From Nitrospiria bacterium (lineage in GTDB: Bacteria > Nitrospirota > UBA9217), in assembly GCA_919902495.1 (NCBI GenBank), contig CAKKRC010000004.1, positions 1-64,000 of the forward strand: DNA of 64,000 nucleotides, written 5' to 3'. Shown here piece by piece: positions 6,561 through 15,134 of the stretch. A program made the translations under genes and the position numbers. Every line of letters starts with the position of its first letter. Position 1 is the first letter of the stretch. The notes beneath the pieces were generated by a model, which had not been told where the DNA came from, did not search any database, and was given only the letters and a program-made list of their open reading frames with translations.

Positions 6561-8643
6561 GGCCGATGGAAACCAGAACGATCAGGGACATTAGCTTCAA
6601 TGATACCACAAAGAGAAGGGTGATCTGAATACCGAAAAGCGGCACCAGGATAATGGCGGTCAGGAGGGCGCCGAGAAATGATCCGGCAAGGTCCAGGCCG
6701 TACAACCTGCCGGCATGTTCCCCTCCCCGGCAGTGCACCGCGGCGCCGAACACCGCGCCGTTGAGCATGCCCATCAATGCCGTCACCACCGCGAACAGCG
6801 CCTCATGCCCGAAGAACAGCGGAACCGCGAGCAGCAGCGGAACCGCGGCGGCCTCACAGATCCGGAGCGCGAAGAGCGGACGGGCGACGTCCCGCACGAG
6901 CCAGGCCCCCCCGGCGCTGCCCGCCATGAACAGGGCGGTCAGAAGCGCCACCCGCTCATATACATGACCGAACGCGCTCTGGTACGCGAGCAGGATGATG
7001 ACGGAAAAGGACATGGCAGAAAACCCGGACAGGAACACGGAGTACGCCACGCCCCTGCTCCGCTTCCAGACGGCGGCGGCGGCGGCAACACACATCGCCA
7101 TGGCCGCCAGTACCACGATGCCGCCCTGCTCCACGAACCAGGTCAGCAGACCGCTTCGCTGCAGGTCCGCCCACACGAGGAGGTTGTAGCGGTAGGCAAG
7201 GGGACGGATGTCCGTATTGTGCGCGGCATCGGTTCCCAGTCGAGCACGGTGCAGCTCGACCGCCATCGGATCGAAGGCGTCATCCAGCACGTACTGATGA
7301 AAGTGGTCCATGCGGGGGTCCCGCTCGCGCAGCCGTTTCCGGAGCTCGGCGGCGCTGGTCTCGATCGCCCCGTCCGAAGCGGCCAGAAGGCCATACTCCG
7401 CCGAGGACAGCGCGACCGTGCGAAAGACCAGCCGGAGCGATGACGCGATCGCGCCGTTGGCGGTCCGCAACCGCTTCCCCACGTAGCCGAACGACGCGGG
7501 GAGGGCCACGACGATCATTCCGTTCTCGTTCATTGCGCGCCTCGCTTCGCCGAAGAACTCCACCGTATAGAGCCGGTTGAGGCCGGCCGTCGTCGGTTCG
7601 GGAAGGTTCAGGATCACGAGGTCATAGGCTGGCCCGTTCAGCGATTTGATGAACCGCCGGGCATCGGACGTCAGGACCGAGAGCCTCTTGTCGCTGAGCG
7701 CCTCGCGGTCCCGCGGCGCAAGAAGGGCGAGGGAAACCCGGACCAGCTCGGGGTCGAGCTCGATGAAATCAACGATGATGCCGGGATATTTCAGGACCTC
7801 CCGCGCGACGCCCAATGATCCCCCGACGAGCAGGACGCGCCCGGGGGCGGGATGGAGCGTGAGCGGCAGATGGGCCCTCAGCTCATCGGTCTGGGCATCG
7901 GGATAGGAGAACTGGAATTTGCCGGAGGAGAACACGTTGAACTGCCCGTGCGCCTGGAACACCTCGATCGCCCCGTACCGCGACTCGGTCCTGCTGACCG
8001 GCACGGCCTTCTCATCGGTCGCGGCCATTCGCAGCCGGGACAGGCCGAAGGAAACCAGGAGCGGAACAACGATCAGCAGGGCGAGGGACTTCCTCCCGAG
8101 CAGGACCGCCCCGAGGACCAGGGAGACCATGCTCATGGCGGTCAGGAGCGCCGGGGTCGCGATCCTTCCCGAGAGCAGGAACGTGAACAACACGCCCCCC
8201 AGGAACGCGCCCGTGGCCTCCAGGAGATACACCCGTGACGCCTTCCCCGCCAGTGCCCGGACCGCAAGAGGGAACTGCATGCCGACGAGGATGCACAACG
8301 GGGCGAGGACCGCGAGCGTGGCCATGACGGTGGTGGACAGCGGAACGATCTCGCCCGGCTCCAGTCCGATGGCGATGCGAATGAGCGGTACAAGGGAGAG
8401 AAGCGGCTGCGCCGCAAGGCCTGTGAGCAGGACCACGAACCCCAGGGCGCGCGGATGCTTCATGTTCGACGCGGACGCGCTGCCGGCTCCGACCGCAAGG
8501 AGCCATACCGCGAGGGTGATCCCGAGGTCCAGTTCGTTCCCCGAGAAAACGGCCATGAACTCACGGAGGGCGATCACCTGGAAAAGAGCGGCTGACGCCC
8601 CCAGAAGAACGATGATGATCCTCGTGCGACCTGTCTGCTCCAT
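6547..8643 (-). CDS. Spermidine-synthase-like polytopic membrane protein
   Basis: A 698-residue fusion. About seven spans (1-200) precede a Rossmann methyltransferase/aminopropyltransferase domain (about 215-480), followed by about seven more spans. The soluble domain has VLLVGGSLGVAREVL (nucleotide-binding loop), FIELDPE and LNLPEPTTAGLNRLYT, which mark the membrane-bound spermidine-synthase-like family rather than soluble SpeE. The usual Asp at the catalytic DLPDP position is Asn here, so polyamine synthesis should not be assumed. It is the first gene of the cluster, overlapping the FMN/Fe-S gene by 14 bp. Its substrate is unknown. Confidence 0.85.
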   Translation of the reverse strand: MEQTGRTRIIIVLLGASAALFQVIALREFMAVFSGNELDLGITLAVWLLAVGAGSASASNMKHPRALGFVVLLTGLAAQPLLSLVPLIRIAIGLEPGEIVPLSTTVMATLAVLAPLCILVGMQFPLAVRALAGKASRVYLLEATGAFLGGVLFTFLLSGRIATPALLTAMSMVSLVLGAVLLGRKSLALLIVVPLLVSFGLSRLRMAATDEKAVPVSRTESRYGAIEVFQAHGQFNVFSSGKFQFSYPDAQTDELRAHLPLTLHPAPGRVLLVGGSLGVAREVLKYPGIIVDFIELDPELVRVSLALLAPRDREALSDKRLSVLTSDARRFIKSLNGPAYDLVILNLPEPTTAGLNRLYTVEFFGEARRAMNENGMIVVALPASFGYVGKRLRTANGAIASSLRLVFRTVALSSAEYGLLAASDGAIETSAAELRKRLRERDPRMDHFHQYVLDDAFDPMAVELHRARLGTDAAHNTDIRPLAYRYNLLVWADLQRSGLLTWFVEQGGIVVLAAMAMCVAAAAAVWKRSRGVAYSVFLSGFSAMSFSVIILLAYQSAFGHVYERVALLTALFMAGSAGGAWLVRDVARPLFALRICEAAAVPLLLAVPLFFGHEALFAVVTALMGMLNGAVFGAAVHCRGGEHAGRLYGLDLAGSFLGALLTAIILVPLFGIQITLLFVVSLKLMSLIVLVSIGHEEA

Positions 8644-8680
8644 GGTGCCGGTAAACCCCTTTGGATCTGAAAAAGGCTTT

Positions 8681-8815
8681 TGACACGGATCTGATCTGAT
8701 ACGGACCGGATTAAAACGGATGCTGCCGGGGAATGCACTTCATTCTATTCATGAGGGACGTATGTTCGATCATATCCGCTCTGATCTGATGTTCATCCGA
8801 TCTTTCCGTGTCCAA
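8681..8815. repeat. Inverted phrase-like intergenic repeat
   Basis: The left part (GACACGGATCTGATCTGAT..., from 8681) and the right part (...CTGATCTGATG...TTTCCGTGTC, ending near 8814) are imperfect reverse complements about 60 bp apart. It belongs to the ACACGGAT/ATCCGTGT family seen again at 14045-14130. It lies upstream of the first gene of the AmmeMemoRadiSam cluster. Confidence 0.65.
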
Positions 8816-8865
8816 ATGTTTTTTGGTTGCTATGCTCCGCATCCATACTGCGGGACACAGTAAAT

Positions 8866-8897
8866 AAAAAAGCTGCTGAAGGTTCGCTTCAGCAGCT
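8866..8897 (-). terminator. Rho-independent terminator of the TPR protein gene
   Basis: Perfect 10-bp arms AGCTGCTGAA (8871-8880) and TTCAGCAGCT (8888-8897) with a 7-nt loop. On the minus strand the hairpin is followed by TTTTTTATTTA. It lies about 40 bp after the stop codon at 8936. Confidence 0.9.
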
Positions 8898-8935
8898 CGC
8901 AGCATTGATAAAGATCGTCGATCAGACCAGGACGG

Positions 8936-9889
8936 TCACTGCTTGAAAAATACCTTGTCCTCGGCAAATTCTCCCTTGCCGCTGCTCTTGATCCGGTAGG
9001 TCCCCTTCAGCTTGGACTCGTTGTCGGACAGGGCAAGATCGTAATCCTCCGTCTTCCAGTAGGAGGTGAGGCCGGCAACCTTCCACGTGATCTGGATCCG
9101 GATGGAGTCATCATCGAGCTCGAAGACCGTGACCGTGCCGACGGCACCGGTGCTTCTCCGGGGCGCCGAGGCGATGAGCCTGCCGTCCGAGCCCATGTTG
9201 ATGGTGAACGCCTGCGTGGTAAGCAGTTCCCCGCCGCGCGGCGCCGTGTCCTTATAGGACCAGCTGCCCACGAAGGCCTTGGGGTTGGTCTTCCTTTCCG
9301 GAGCGACCGGTTTCTTGGCCACCGGGGCCGCCTTCACCGGGGTCGGCGGAGGGGTCGCCAGCGGGGCGACGTTCGGGGAGGTCTTCAGTGCCTGTTTGGC
9401 ATCTTCCGCATAGACCTCAAGTTCGTACGTGTGGTTCTTTATCTCCCGCGCGTTCTTTGTGTTGGGGTCCGCGAGAAGCGTAAAGTTCAGGCTCTGGATG
9501 GCCTCGGCGAACAGACCGGCCTTTTCCTGCGCCTGGGCAAGGTTCTCATAGGCCTCGGCAAGCCAGGGGGCGACCGCGACGGCCGCACGGAGCTCGTCCA
9601 TCGCTTTCATGTACCCTTCGCTGTCCGCCGCTTTTTTCAGGTACGCAGTGCCGCGCGAGAAATGCCGCTCGTAATCTTCCGGCACCGGCGGCTTCTGTTT
9701 GAACGTCTGGGAATACTTAATGGTCTTTTCCCGAAGTTCGGCGTTCTCGGGGTTCTTTTTAAGATCAGCGACATACTGCCTGAGGGTCTCGAGGGATCCG
9801 CTTTTTTCAGCCGCGAGCACCGGCGCAGACGTCGCGAAAAGCATCGTGATCAACAGCAGCGCGACAACATTCTTCTTTTCTAATGCCAT
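8936..9889 (-). CDS. Exported TPR-containing protein with C-terminal beta domain
   Basis: A 317-residue protein with a cleavable signal peptide (about residues 1-26, ending APVLA). A helical TPR-like region (about 60-155) includes AMDELRAAVAVAPWLAEAYENLAQA. A Pro/Ala/Lys-rich linker (about 170-200) leads to a C-terminal beta-rich domain of about 110 residues (GSWSYKD... to KVFFKQ) that resembles small lipocalin-like folds. The ATG at 9889 is preferred because AAGGAG precedes it with good spacing; an in-frame ATG 18 bases earlier overlaps that site. It is monocistronic with its own terminator. The specific role is unknown; periplasmic location is inferred. Confidence 0.75.
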   Translation of the reverse strand: MALEKKNVVALLLITMLFATSAPVLAAEKSGSLETLRQYVADLKKNPENAELREKTIKYSQTFKQKPPVPEDYERHFSRGTAYLKKAADSEGYMKAMDELRAAVAVAPWLAEAYENLAQAQEKAGLFAEAIQSLNFTLLADPNTKNAREIKNHTYELEVYAEDAKQALKTSPNVAPLATPPPTPVKAAPVAKKPVAPERKTNPKAFVGSWSYKDTAPRGGELLTTQAFTINMGSDGRLIASAPRRSTGAVGTVTVFELDDDSIRIQITWKVAGLTSYWKTEDYDLALSDNESKLKGTYRIKSSGKGEFAEDKVFFKQ

Positions 9890-10095
9890 ACTCTCTCTCC
9901 TTGCCATGCTATACCCGTCGCCAGCAAACCGGCATCCAATGCTGCATAGTGAAACGCACCATGGGAATTATGCCTTATTTATCCTGTAAATTCAAGAAAA
10001 TTTGCATAAAAAGCAGGGAGTACCCTGAAAATACCCCGGGGGACCTGAACAGCCTAATAATCAACGGGTTGTGGTATTCTACGGATCATCCGCGG

Positions 10096-10126
10096 AAAAA
10101 AAAGGCGGGGAAGAGCTTTCCCCGCC
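10096..10126 (-). terminator. Rho-independent terminator of the octaheme cytochrome gene
   Basis: Arms GGCGGGGAA (10104-10112) and TTCCCCGCC (10118-10126) with a 5-nt loop. On the minus strand they are followed by eight T. It lies about 25 bp after the stop at 10152. Confidence 0.92.
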
Positions 10127-10151
10127 CGCATGGTCTCTCTAGTGCGCGTCC

Positions 10152-11843
10152 TTATTTTGTCACTGGCGCGGCCGATGCCGTCTTCGCTCCCATCGCATCG
10201 TTGATGACCTTGATGCCGGCCATGGACTCGTCCACGGACTTTGTCAGTGACTCGCGCGCCAGCTCGGGATTGTGGAAGCCATCGGAGTTCTCGGCGGTCC
10301 AGTACTCCCAGAGGATGTGGGCCTTCAGGTGATGGTCCTGGGCCTTCTTGATAACATCGTCAGGTAGCACGGCCTTCTTGCCCTCCACGATCTTGTCGAT
10401 GAGCGACGAGAGCCAGAACTCGGCCTTGCGCATCTTGCCCTTGCCGAAGGCCTTGATGGAATCGATGGAGTACTTCGCCTCTTCTTCGGTCCACTTCGGA
10501 TGACACTTGGCGGACAGGCAGGTCTCCTTCAGCTGGACCCGCGGCGATACTGCGAAGTGGGACGTAAAGGTCTTTCCGGTCTTCTTGTTCTTCATCTTGG
10601 GCGTATGGCAGGAATCGCAGCCCGCGCCCGCCTTGGCATGCTTGGAGTTGTAATACGTCTCCGCTTCGGGATGCTGGGCCTTCCAGAGGAGACCGCCGGT
10701 CAGCGCGTGTTTGAAGTCGAGGAAGCTCACCTGGTTCACATAGTGGTCATAGAGACCGAGCACGTCCTTGTAAGGAAAGTGGTTCGTCCTCTGGTCCTTC
10801 ATGGTCACCGCCTCGCCGGTCTTGGGGTCCGTGCCGGGATTGCAGTTGTATTCCACATGGCACTGGCCGCACTGCAGCCGCGTATCGTACTTGTCGAGGA
10901 TCGCGATCTTGCGGTTGAAGCCGCGAAGGCCCATGTCGATGACCTTGATCCCCGTGCGCTTCTCGTCCTTGTGCCAAAGCGTGTCCTTCGCGTCCCGGGT
11001 CAGGGCCTGGATCAGGCCGTCGCGCACGATCCTCGGCTTCGCCGCGTGGGGATCGTGGCAAAAGAAGCAGTTCAGGCCGTGGTTCAGGTCCTTGACAAAG
11101 GCCGGTACCAGCGACGTGCGGTCCCAGGTCGTCTTGCCATCGACCTTGTCGCCCATGTACGACCATTTCAGGATCTGGTCCTGGGACTTGCACTGCAGGC
11201 AGACCGGGTTTGCCGCTGCCGCGCCCTGGGTGATAAAAGATCTATGCACCGTCGCGGTCGGCTGGGTGTCCATCAGCACGTCCCAGGCCTTGCCCTTGTC
11301 GAATATGTAGTTCCAGCCGTTCTTGCCCTGGAACCTTCCACCGTACGCCCGGTCCACCACCAGGTGATCCGGCAGCATGTTCACGTGGCTCCGGGTCAGG
11401 TTGTGCTCCTTCGTGAATCCGTGTCCCGCCATGAGCTTGTCCCAGAAGGGATTGGGCGAGCGGTTCGTGAGCTGGGACTTTTCGTCCCGCGCCGGCCGGT
11501 GCATCGCCACCTTCATGAAGCTCTCGAACTGTTCCTTGTGGCACGCCCCGCAGGCCTCCCAGGACATGTCCGTCTCCGGCCGCGTGTCCGGGCCGGGATT
11601 CGCCAGGTGCTTTGCCAGACCGCGGTGGCAGTTCACGCAGTTGTTCTTGCTGTGTTTTCCCATGGTGTGGAGCTGCTTGATCGGGTCGTGGCATCCGTAG
11701 CAAACGTCGACCTTCACGTTCGCTTCCTTCGCCGGCTTCTTCGCGCCTTCCGCCTTGTACTGCGCGTCGGCCGTCGTCAACCACGCTCCCGCGATGACGA
11801 GCGCCGACATCATGATGAAAATGATCACCTTCTTTGTTCGCAT
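10152..11843 (-). CDS. Octaheme nitrite reductase-like cytochrome c (NrfA/ONR family)
   Basis: A 563-residue exported multiheme cytochrome. The signal peptide is residues 1-27. There are eight haem sites: CYGCH (48), CVNCH (69), CGACH (98), CLQCK (215-219), CFFCH (259), CGQCH (325), CDSCH (409) and an unusual C442-x4-C447-H448. The lysine-ligated CxxCK haem, Tyr in CHVEY (332) and His402 before CDSCH match the catalytic site of ammonia-forming nitrite reductases. Three extra N-terminal haems are the hallmark of octaheme forms. It probably reduces nitrite, or related N/S oxyanions, in the periplasm. The ATG at 11843 has AGGAGG seven bases upstream. It stands alone, with no NrfH-type quinol dehydrogenase beside it. 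Confidence 0.88.
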   Translation of the reverse strand: MRTKKVIIFIMMSALVIAGAWLTTADAQYKAEGAKKPAKEANVKVDVCYGCHDPIKQLHTMGKHSKNNCVNCHRGLAKHLANPGPDTRPETDMSWEACGACHKEQFESFMKVAMHRPARDEKSQLTNRSPNPFWDKLMAGHGFTKEHNLTRSHVNMLPDHLVVDRAYGGRFQGKNGWNYIFDKGKAWDVLMDTQPTATVHRSFITQGAAAANPVCLQCKSQDQILKWSYMGDKVDGKTTWDRTSLVPAFVKDLNHGLNCFFCHDPHAAKPRIVRDGLIQALTRDAKDTLWHKDEKRTGIKVIDMGLRGFNRKIAILDKYDTRLQCGQCHVEYNCNPGTDPKTGEAVTMKDQRTNHFPYKDVLGLYDHYVNQVSFLDFKHALTGGLLWKAQHPEAETYYNSKHAKAGAGCDSCHTPKMKNKKTGKTFTSHFAVSPRVQLKETCLSAKCHPKWTEEEAKYSIDSIKAFGKGKMRKAEFWLSSLIDKIVEGKKAVLPDDVIKKAQDHHLKAHILWEYWTAENSDGFHNPELARESLTKSVDESMAGIKVINDAMGAKTASAAPVTK

Positions 11844-11961
11844 GTTCTGTCCTCCTGTAAGATAAGTTCGAAAACCTGTGCTCCTGCGATGATCCTGTTG
11901 TCTCACCTCCCTGGTATGATCTTTTGACGGCATAGTAAAACATGATCTCAGAGCGGATTGT

Positions 11962-11975
11962 ATGATGTTAATCAT
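11962..11975. promoter_or_regulatory. Candidate FNR/CRP-family operator upstream of the octaheme cytochrome
   Basis: ATGATGTTAATCAT is a perfect ATGAT-N4-ATCAT palindrome, close to the FNR consensus TTGAT-N4-ATCAA. On the minus strand TACTAT (11937-11932) sits about 31 bp downstream of its centre, close to but two bases off ideal class II geometry. Oxygen- or nitrite-responsive activation of the cytochrome is the inference. Confidence 0.45.
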
Positions 11976-12190
11976 AGCACAGCAGTCGCTGCATTTCGTT
12001 GCAAGGAGTGCTACTTACTGTATTATCCGCAATTGCCGGTTTTTTTGTATTTAATCGTTCTTGTAACAAGCCGTGTCTGCGAATGATAACATTCCCCCGT
12101 CAGGTCCATTTGCGGACCAAGCTGTCCGGACACTGCTGTCACGTTTTCTTTCGGGACCCAGTATCCCATGAGTTTTTCAGCCCTTACACC

Positions 12191-12220
12191 TTGACAAAGG
12201 CCTGCAACTCGTCATATTAT
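12191..12220 (+). promoter_or_regulatory. Sigma-70-type promoter for the ACT gene
   Basis: TTGACA (12191-12196), an 18-bp spacer and TATTAT (12215-12220) point toward the ACT-domain gene at 12292. The predicted transcript start is near 12227. Confidence 0.7.
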
Positions 12221-12291
12221 GAGGCTTCCAGCGCAAGGTCCGGGACGGGTCGCTCCAGCGGTTTTCGGCATCAGCGCTCGTCGGGGGATCA

Positions 12292-12723
12292 ATGAAGGTT
12301 GAGCAAATATCCATATTTCTCGAGAACAAGTCCGGGCGGCTGGCCGAGGTCACGGAGATCCTTGCCCGGAACAACATCAACCTCCGGGCCTTGTCCCTGG
12401 CCGATACCGCCGACTTCGGCATCTTCCGACTCATCGTGAGCGACCCCGCTGGAGCGGCGGCGCTCCTCAAGGAAAGCGGCTTCACTGTCGGCATGAACGA
12501 GGTCGTCGCCGTGGTGGTGCCCGACCGGCCGGGCGGTCTTGCCGGCATCCTGGGGACGCTCCAGGGGAAGGGCATCAACGTCGAATACATGTACGCCTTC
12601 GTCCAGAAGAGCGAGGGAAACGCAGTGCTGATCTTCCGGTTCGACGATGCCGACAAGGCCATCGATGTTCTCCGGCAGGGGAGCATCAGGGTCCTGAGCG
12701 GCGAAGAGATGAAAAAGCTTTAG
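12292..12723 (+). CDS. Tandem ACT-domain protein
   Basis: A 143-residue cytosolic protein made of two ACT domains (about 1-65 and 70-140). Both show the family pattern of a short strand, then [13 protein letters not shown] and [12 protein letters not shown] helices. ACT domains bind amino acids and usually regulate partner enzymes. Free-standing ACT proteins of this size are common next to phenylacetate-CoA ligase and indolepyruvate oxidoreductase genes, which matches the PaaK-type gene 5 kb downstream. It is probably an amino-acid sensor for the uptake unit (inference). GGGGGA lies just before the ATG. Confidence 0.85.
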   Translation: MKVEQISIFLENKSGRLAEVTEILARNNINLRALSLADTADFGIFRLIVSDPAGAAALLKESGFTVGMNEVVAVVVPDRPGGLAGILGTLQGKGINVEYMYAFVQKSEGNAVLIFRFDDADKAIDVLRQGSIRVLSGEEMKKL

Positions 12724-12775
12724 GCTTACACCCTGCGGAGAGCAGGAATACCATACTGAGGAGGGAATCAGGACT

Positions 12776-13921
12776 ATGCGTATGTTCACCCGTTTAGCAG
12801 CAGCATTGACCATTGTCGCCGCGTTCATCGCGCCGGCCATGGCAGCAGATACGATCAAGGTGGGCGCCATTCTGGCGGTGACCGGCCCGGCGTCGTTCCT
12901 CGGCGCACCGGAAGCAAGGACCCTCGAAATGCTGGTCGCGGACGTCAACGCGAAAGGCGGCATCGGCGGCAAGAAGGTCGAGCTGATCATCAAGGACTCG
13001 CAGGCAAGCCCGGAGAAGGCGATCTCCTTTGCCAAGCAGCTGATCGAAGAAGAGAAGGTCTTCGCCATCATCGGCCCGTCCACGAGCGGTGAGACCATGG
13101 CGATGAAGAACCTTGCCGAGGAAAGCAAAACACTCCTCTTGTCCTGCGCGGCCGCCGAGGTCATCGTGAAGCCCGTGGCCAAGTACGTGTTCAAGACCCC
13201 CCAGATGGACCGCGATGCGGTCATCAGGATCTTTGAGCAGATGAAAAAGATGAACATCTCGAAGATCGGCGTGCTTTCCAGCAACACCGGCTTCGGCAAG
13301 GCCGGCAAGGAGCAGATCGAGAAACTGGCCCCTGAGCACGGTATCCAGATCCTCGTCAGCGAGGTCTATGACAAGGCAGCCACGGACCTCACCGCCGAGG
13401 TGACCAAGGTCAAGGCGGCCGGCGTCCAGGCTGTCGTCAACTGGTCCATCGAACCGGCGCAGGCCATCGTGATCAAGAACGCGCGCCAGATCGGCATCAC
13501 CGCTCCGATCTTCCAGAGCCATGGCTTCGGTAATATTCAGTATGTCAAAGCGGCGGGCGCCGCTGCGGAAGGTGTGATATTCCCGGCAGGCAGGCTTCTT
13601 GTGGCCGACACGCTCTCGGACAAGAACCCGCAGAAGTCCCTCCTGATCTCCTATAAGAAGGCCTATGAGGCGAAGCACGCCGGTGAGGACGTCAGCACCT
13701 TCGGCGGCCACGCCTATGACGCGTTCCTGATCCTGACCAAGGCCATCGAGAAGGCGGGCGCGGACAAGGAAAAGGTCCGCACGGCCATCGAGACGACGAA
13801 GGGTCTCGTGGGCACGGCCGGCGTGTTCAACTTCTCGGCCGAGGACCACAACGGCCTCGACAAGAACGCCTTCGAGATGCTGACCGTGAAAGACGGAAAG
13901 TTCGTCGTGTTGGATAAGTAA
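12776..13921 (+). CDS. livK: Branched-chain amino-acid-type ABC transporter, substrate-binding protein
   Basis: A 381-residue periplasmic binding protein of the Leu/Ile/Val (Peripla_BP_6) family. The signal peptide is about residues 1-23, ending AMA. The mature start DTIKVGAILAVTGPAS and the motif IGPSTSGETMAMKNL are typical of LivK-like receptors. Family members bind branched-chain or aromatic amino acids, amides or aromatic acids, so the ligand cannot be fixed from sequence. Context (ACT protein, PaaK-type ligase) suggests an aryl or amino acid. GAGGAGGG precedes the start. A strong terminator follows, which would let the receptor be made in excess over the permease. Confidence 0.9.
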   Translation: MRMFTRLAAALTIVAAFIAPAMAADTIKVGAILAVTGPASFLGAPEARTLEMLVADVNAKGGIGGKKVELIIKDSQASPEKAISFAKQLIEEEKVFAIIGPSTSGETMAMKNLAEESKTLLLSCAAAEVIVKPVAKYVFKTPQMDRDAVIRIFEQMKKMNISKIGVLSSNTGFGKAGKEQIEKLAPEHGIQILVSEVYDKAATDLTAEVTKVKAAGVQAVVNWSIEPAQAIVIKNARQIGITAPIFQSHGFGNIQYVKAAGAAAEGVIFPAGRLLVADTLSDKNPQKSLLISYKKAYEAKHAGEDVSTFGGHAYDAFLILTKAIEKAGADKEKVRTAIETTKGLVGTAGVFNFSAEDHNGLDKNAFEMLTVKDGKFVVLDK

Positions 13922-13945
13922 TATACTCTTTGCCCGGTTTGAGAT

Positions 13946-13985
13946 CAGGGAGTATCCGGCAATGACGGATACTCCCTGTTGTTTG
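13946..13985 (+). terminator. Terminator/attenuator after livK
   Basis: Perfect 13-bp arms CAGGGAGTATCCG (13946-13958) and CGGATACTCCCTG (13966-13978), a 7-nt loop and a T-rich tail (TTGTTTG). It separates livK from livHMGF. Confidence 0.85.
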
Positions 13986-14004
13986 TCGGCTCGCCCTGCC
14001 GGAG

Positions 14005-14215
14005 AAATTAATTCAACAGAGGCACAGAGAAACGGACCTTGTTTAACCACAGATGAACACGGATACGATCTGAGACTGTAAGAAGCCATCCCGGTTTGTC
14101 GTCTGCGGTCATCTGTGTTAATCTGTGGTTGTCATCTTGTTTATTTGCTTTCCTCCGTGAACTCCGTGACCTCGCTTAGGAGCGCCTACTTTTGGCTGCT
14201 GTGGTATATTTGTTC
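14005..14215. repeat. Inverted phrase-like repeat cluster between livK and livH
   Basis: AACCACAGATGAACACGGAT (14045-14064) pairs at 18 of 20 positions with the reverse complement of 14111-14130. Flanking words ACAGAGGCACAGAGA and CTCCGTGAACTCCGTGACCTC belong to the CACAGAG family. The segment near 14180 (GCGCCTACTTTTGG) is nearly the same as one near 309 (GCGCCTACTTCTGG). With the livK terminator this fills the 322-bp gap; no gene is seen. Confidence 0.7.
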
Positions 14216-14243
14216 TTGTTGAGCTTTTAGCATTGAGAATCGA

Positions 14244-15134
14244 ATGTTCTTAGAATTATTCTTTCAATACCTCGTCGCCGGCCTGACCTACGGCACCATC
14301 TACGCCATCGTCGGGATCGGCTTCAACATCATCTACAACACCACCGGCATCATCAATTTCGCCCAGGGCGAGTTCGTCATGCTGGGCGGCATGACCGCGG
14401 TGAGCCTGTACGCCTTCCTGCCGCTGCCGCTCGCCATCCTCGGCGCGGTGATCATCACCATGGCCGTCGGAGGACTGATCGAGATGGTCTTCATCCGGTG
14501 GCTCGTAAAGCCGTCGGTCCTCCGGATGATCATCATCACCATCGGCATCTCGATCCTGGTGCGGGAGGCGGGCCTGGTGCTCTGGGGAGAGGGCGTCCGC
14601 TCCCTTCCCTATTTCACCGGCAACGAGATCTCCGCACTGTCCTTCGGCGGCGTCCGCGTCTCGCCCCAGGTCCTCTGGAGCCTGGGGGTCTGCGCGATCG
14701 TGGTCGTCCTCCTGAACCTGTTCTTCAAGTTCACCATGCTGGGACGCGAGATGCGCGCCTGCGCGGCGAATCGCGACGCAGCGACGCTTTGCGGGATACC
14801 CACGCGGAACATGATCACCCTCTCCTTTGTGCTTTCTGCGGGCATCGGCGCCCTGGCCGGCTGCGTGGTCTCCCCCATCACCCAGACGCAGTACGCCATC
14901 GGGAGCGGGCTTGCCATCAAGGGTTTCACCGTGGCCATCCTGGGCGGGCTCGGCAACAGCATGGCGGCCGTTGCCGCTGGCTTCATCCTCGGCATCCTTG
15001 AATCCTTCAGCATCTGGGTCATGCCCACGGCGTACAAGGACGCCATATCCATCTCCCTCCTGCTGGCCATGCTGTTCCTGCGGCCCAGCGGACTTTTCGG
15101 GAACCGGGAGGCCTTCAAGCTGAAGGATTTCTGA
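14244..15134 (+). CDS. livH: Branched-chain amino-acid-type ABC transporter permease
   Basis: A 296-residue inner-membrane permease of the LivH family with about eight spans. The start FLELFFQYLVAGLTYGTIYAIVG and the motif INFAQGEFVMLGG are diagnostic. It forms the channel with LivM. Its TGA overlaps the ATG of livM, so translation is coupled. Expression probably starts within or reads through the repeat-filled gap after livK; I see no convincing promoter. Confidence 0.93.
   Translation: MFLELFFQYLVAGLTYGTIYAIVGIGFNIIYNTTGIINFAQGEFVMLGGMTAVSLYAFLPLPLAILGAVIITMAVGGLIEMVFIRWLVKPSVLRMIIITIGISILVREAGLVLWGEGVRSLPYFTGNEISALSFGGVRVSPQVLWSLGVCAIVVVLLNLFFKFTMLGREMRACAANRDAATLCGIPTRNMITLSFVLSAGIGALAGCVVSPITQTQYAIGSGLAIKGFTVAILGGLGNSMAAVAAGFILGILESFSIWVMPTAYKDAISISLLLAMLFLRPSGLFGNREAFKLKDF

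Larger units (their letters stand above)
11844..12291. other. Divergent intergenic region, cytochrome / ACT gene
   Basis: This 448-bp gap separates the minus-strand cytochrome from the plus-strand ACT-transporter unit. It holds the cytochrome ribosome site, the FNR-like palindrome and a good plus-strand promoter (12191-12220). I see no gene in it. Confidence 0.6.

Noticed and set aside
10500-11927. 475-codon plus-strand frame opposite the octaheme cytochrome
   Set aside because: The minus strand encodes eight haem motifs and a signal peptide with AGGAGG; the plus frame has no recognisable domain.
12289-14089. Two long minus-strand frames opposite the ACT and livK genes
   Set aside because: They are shadows of well-supported plus-strand genes in high-GC DNA.
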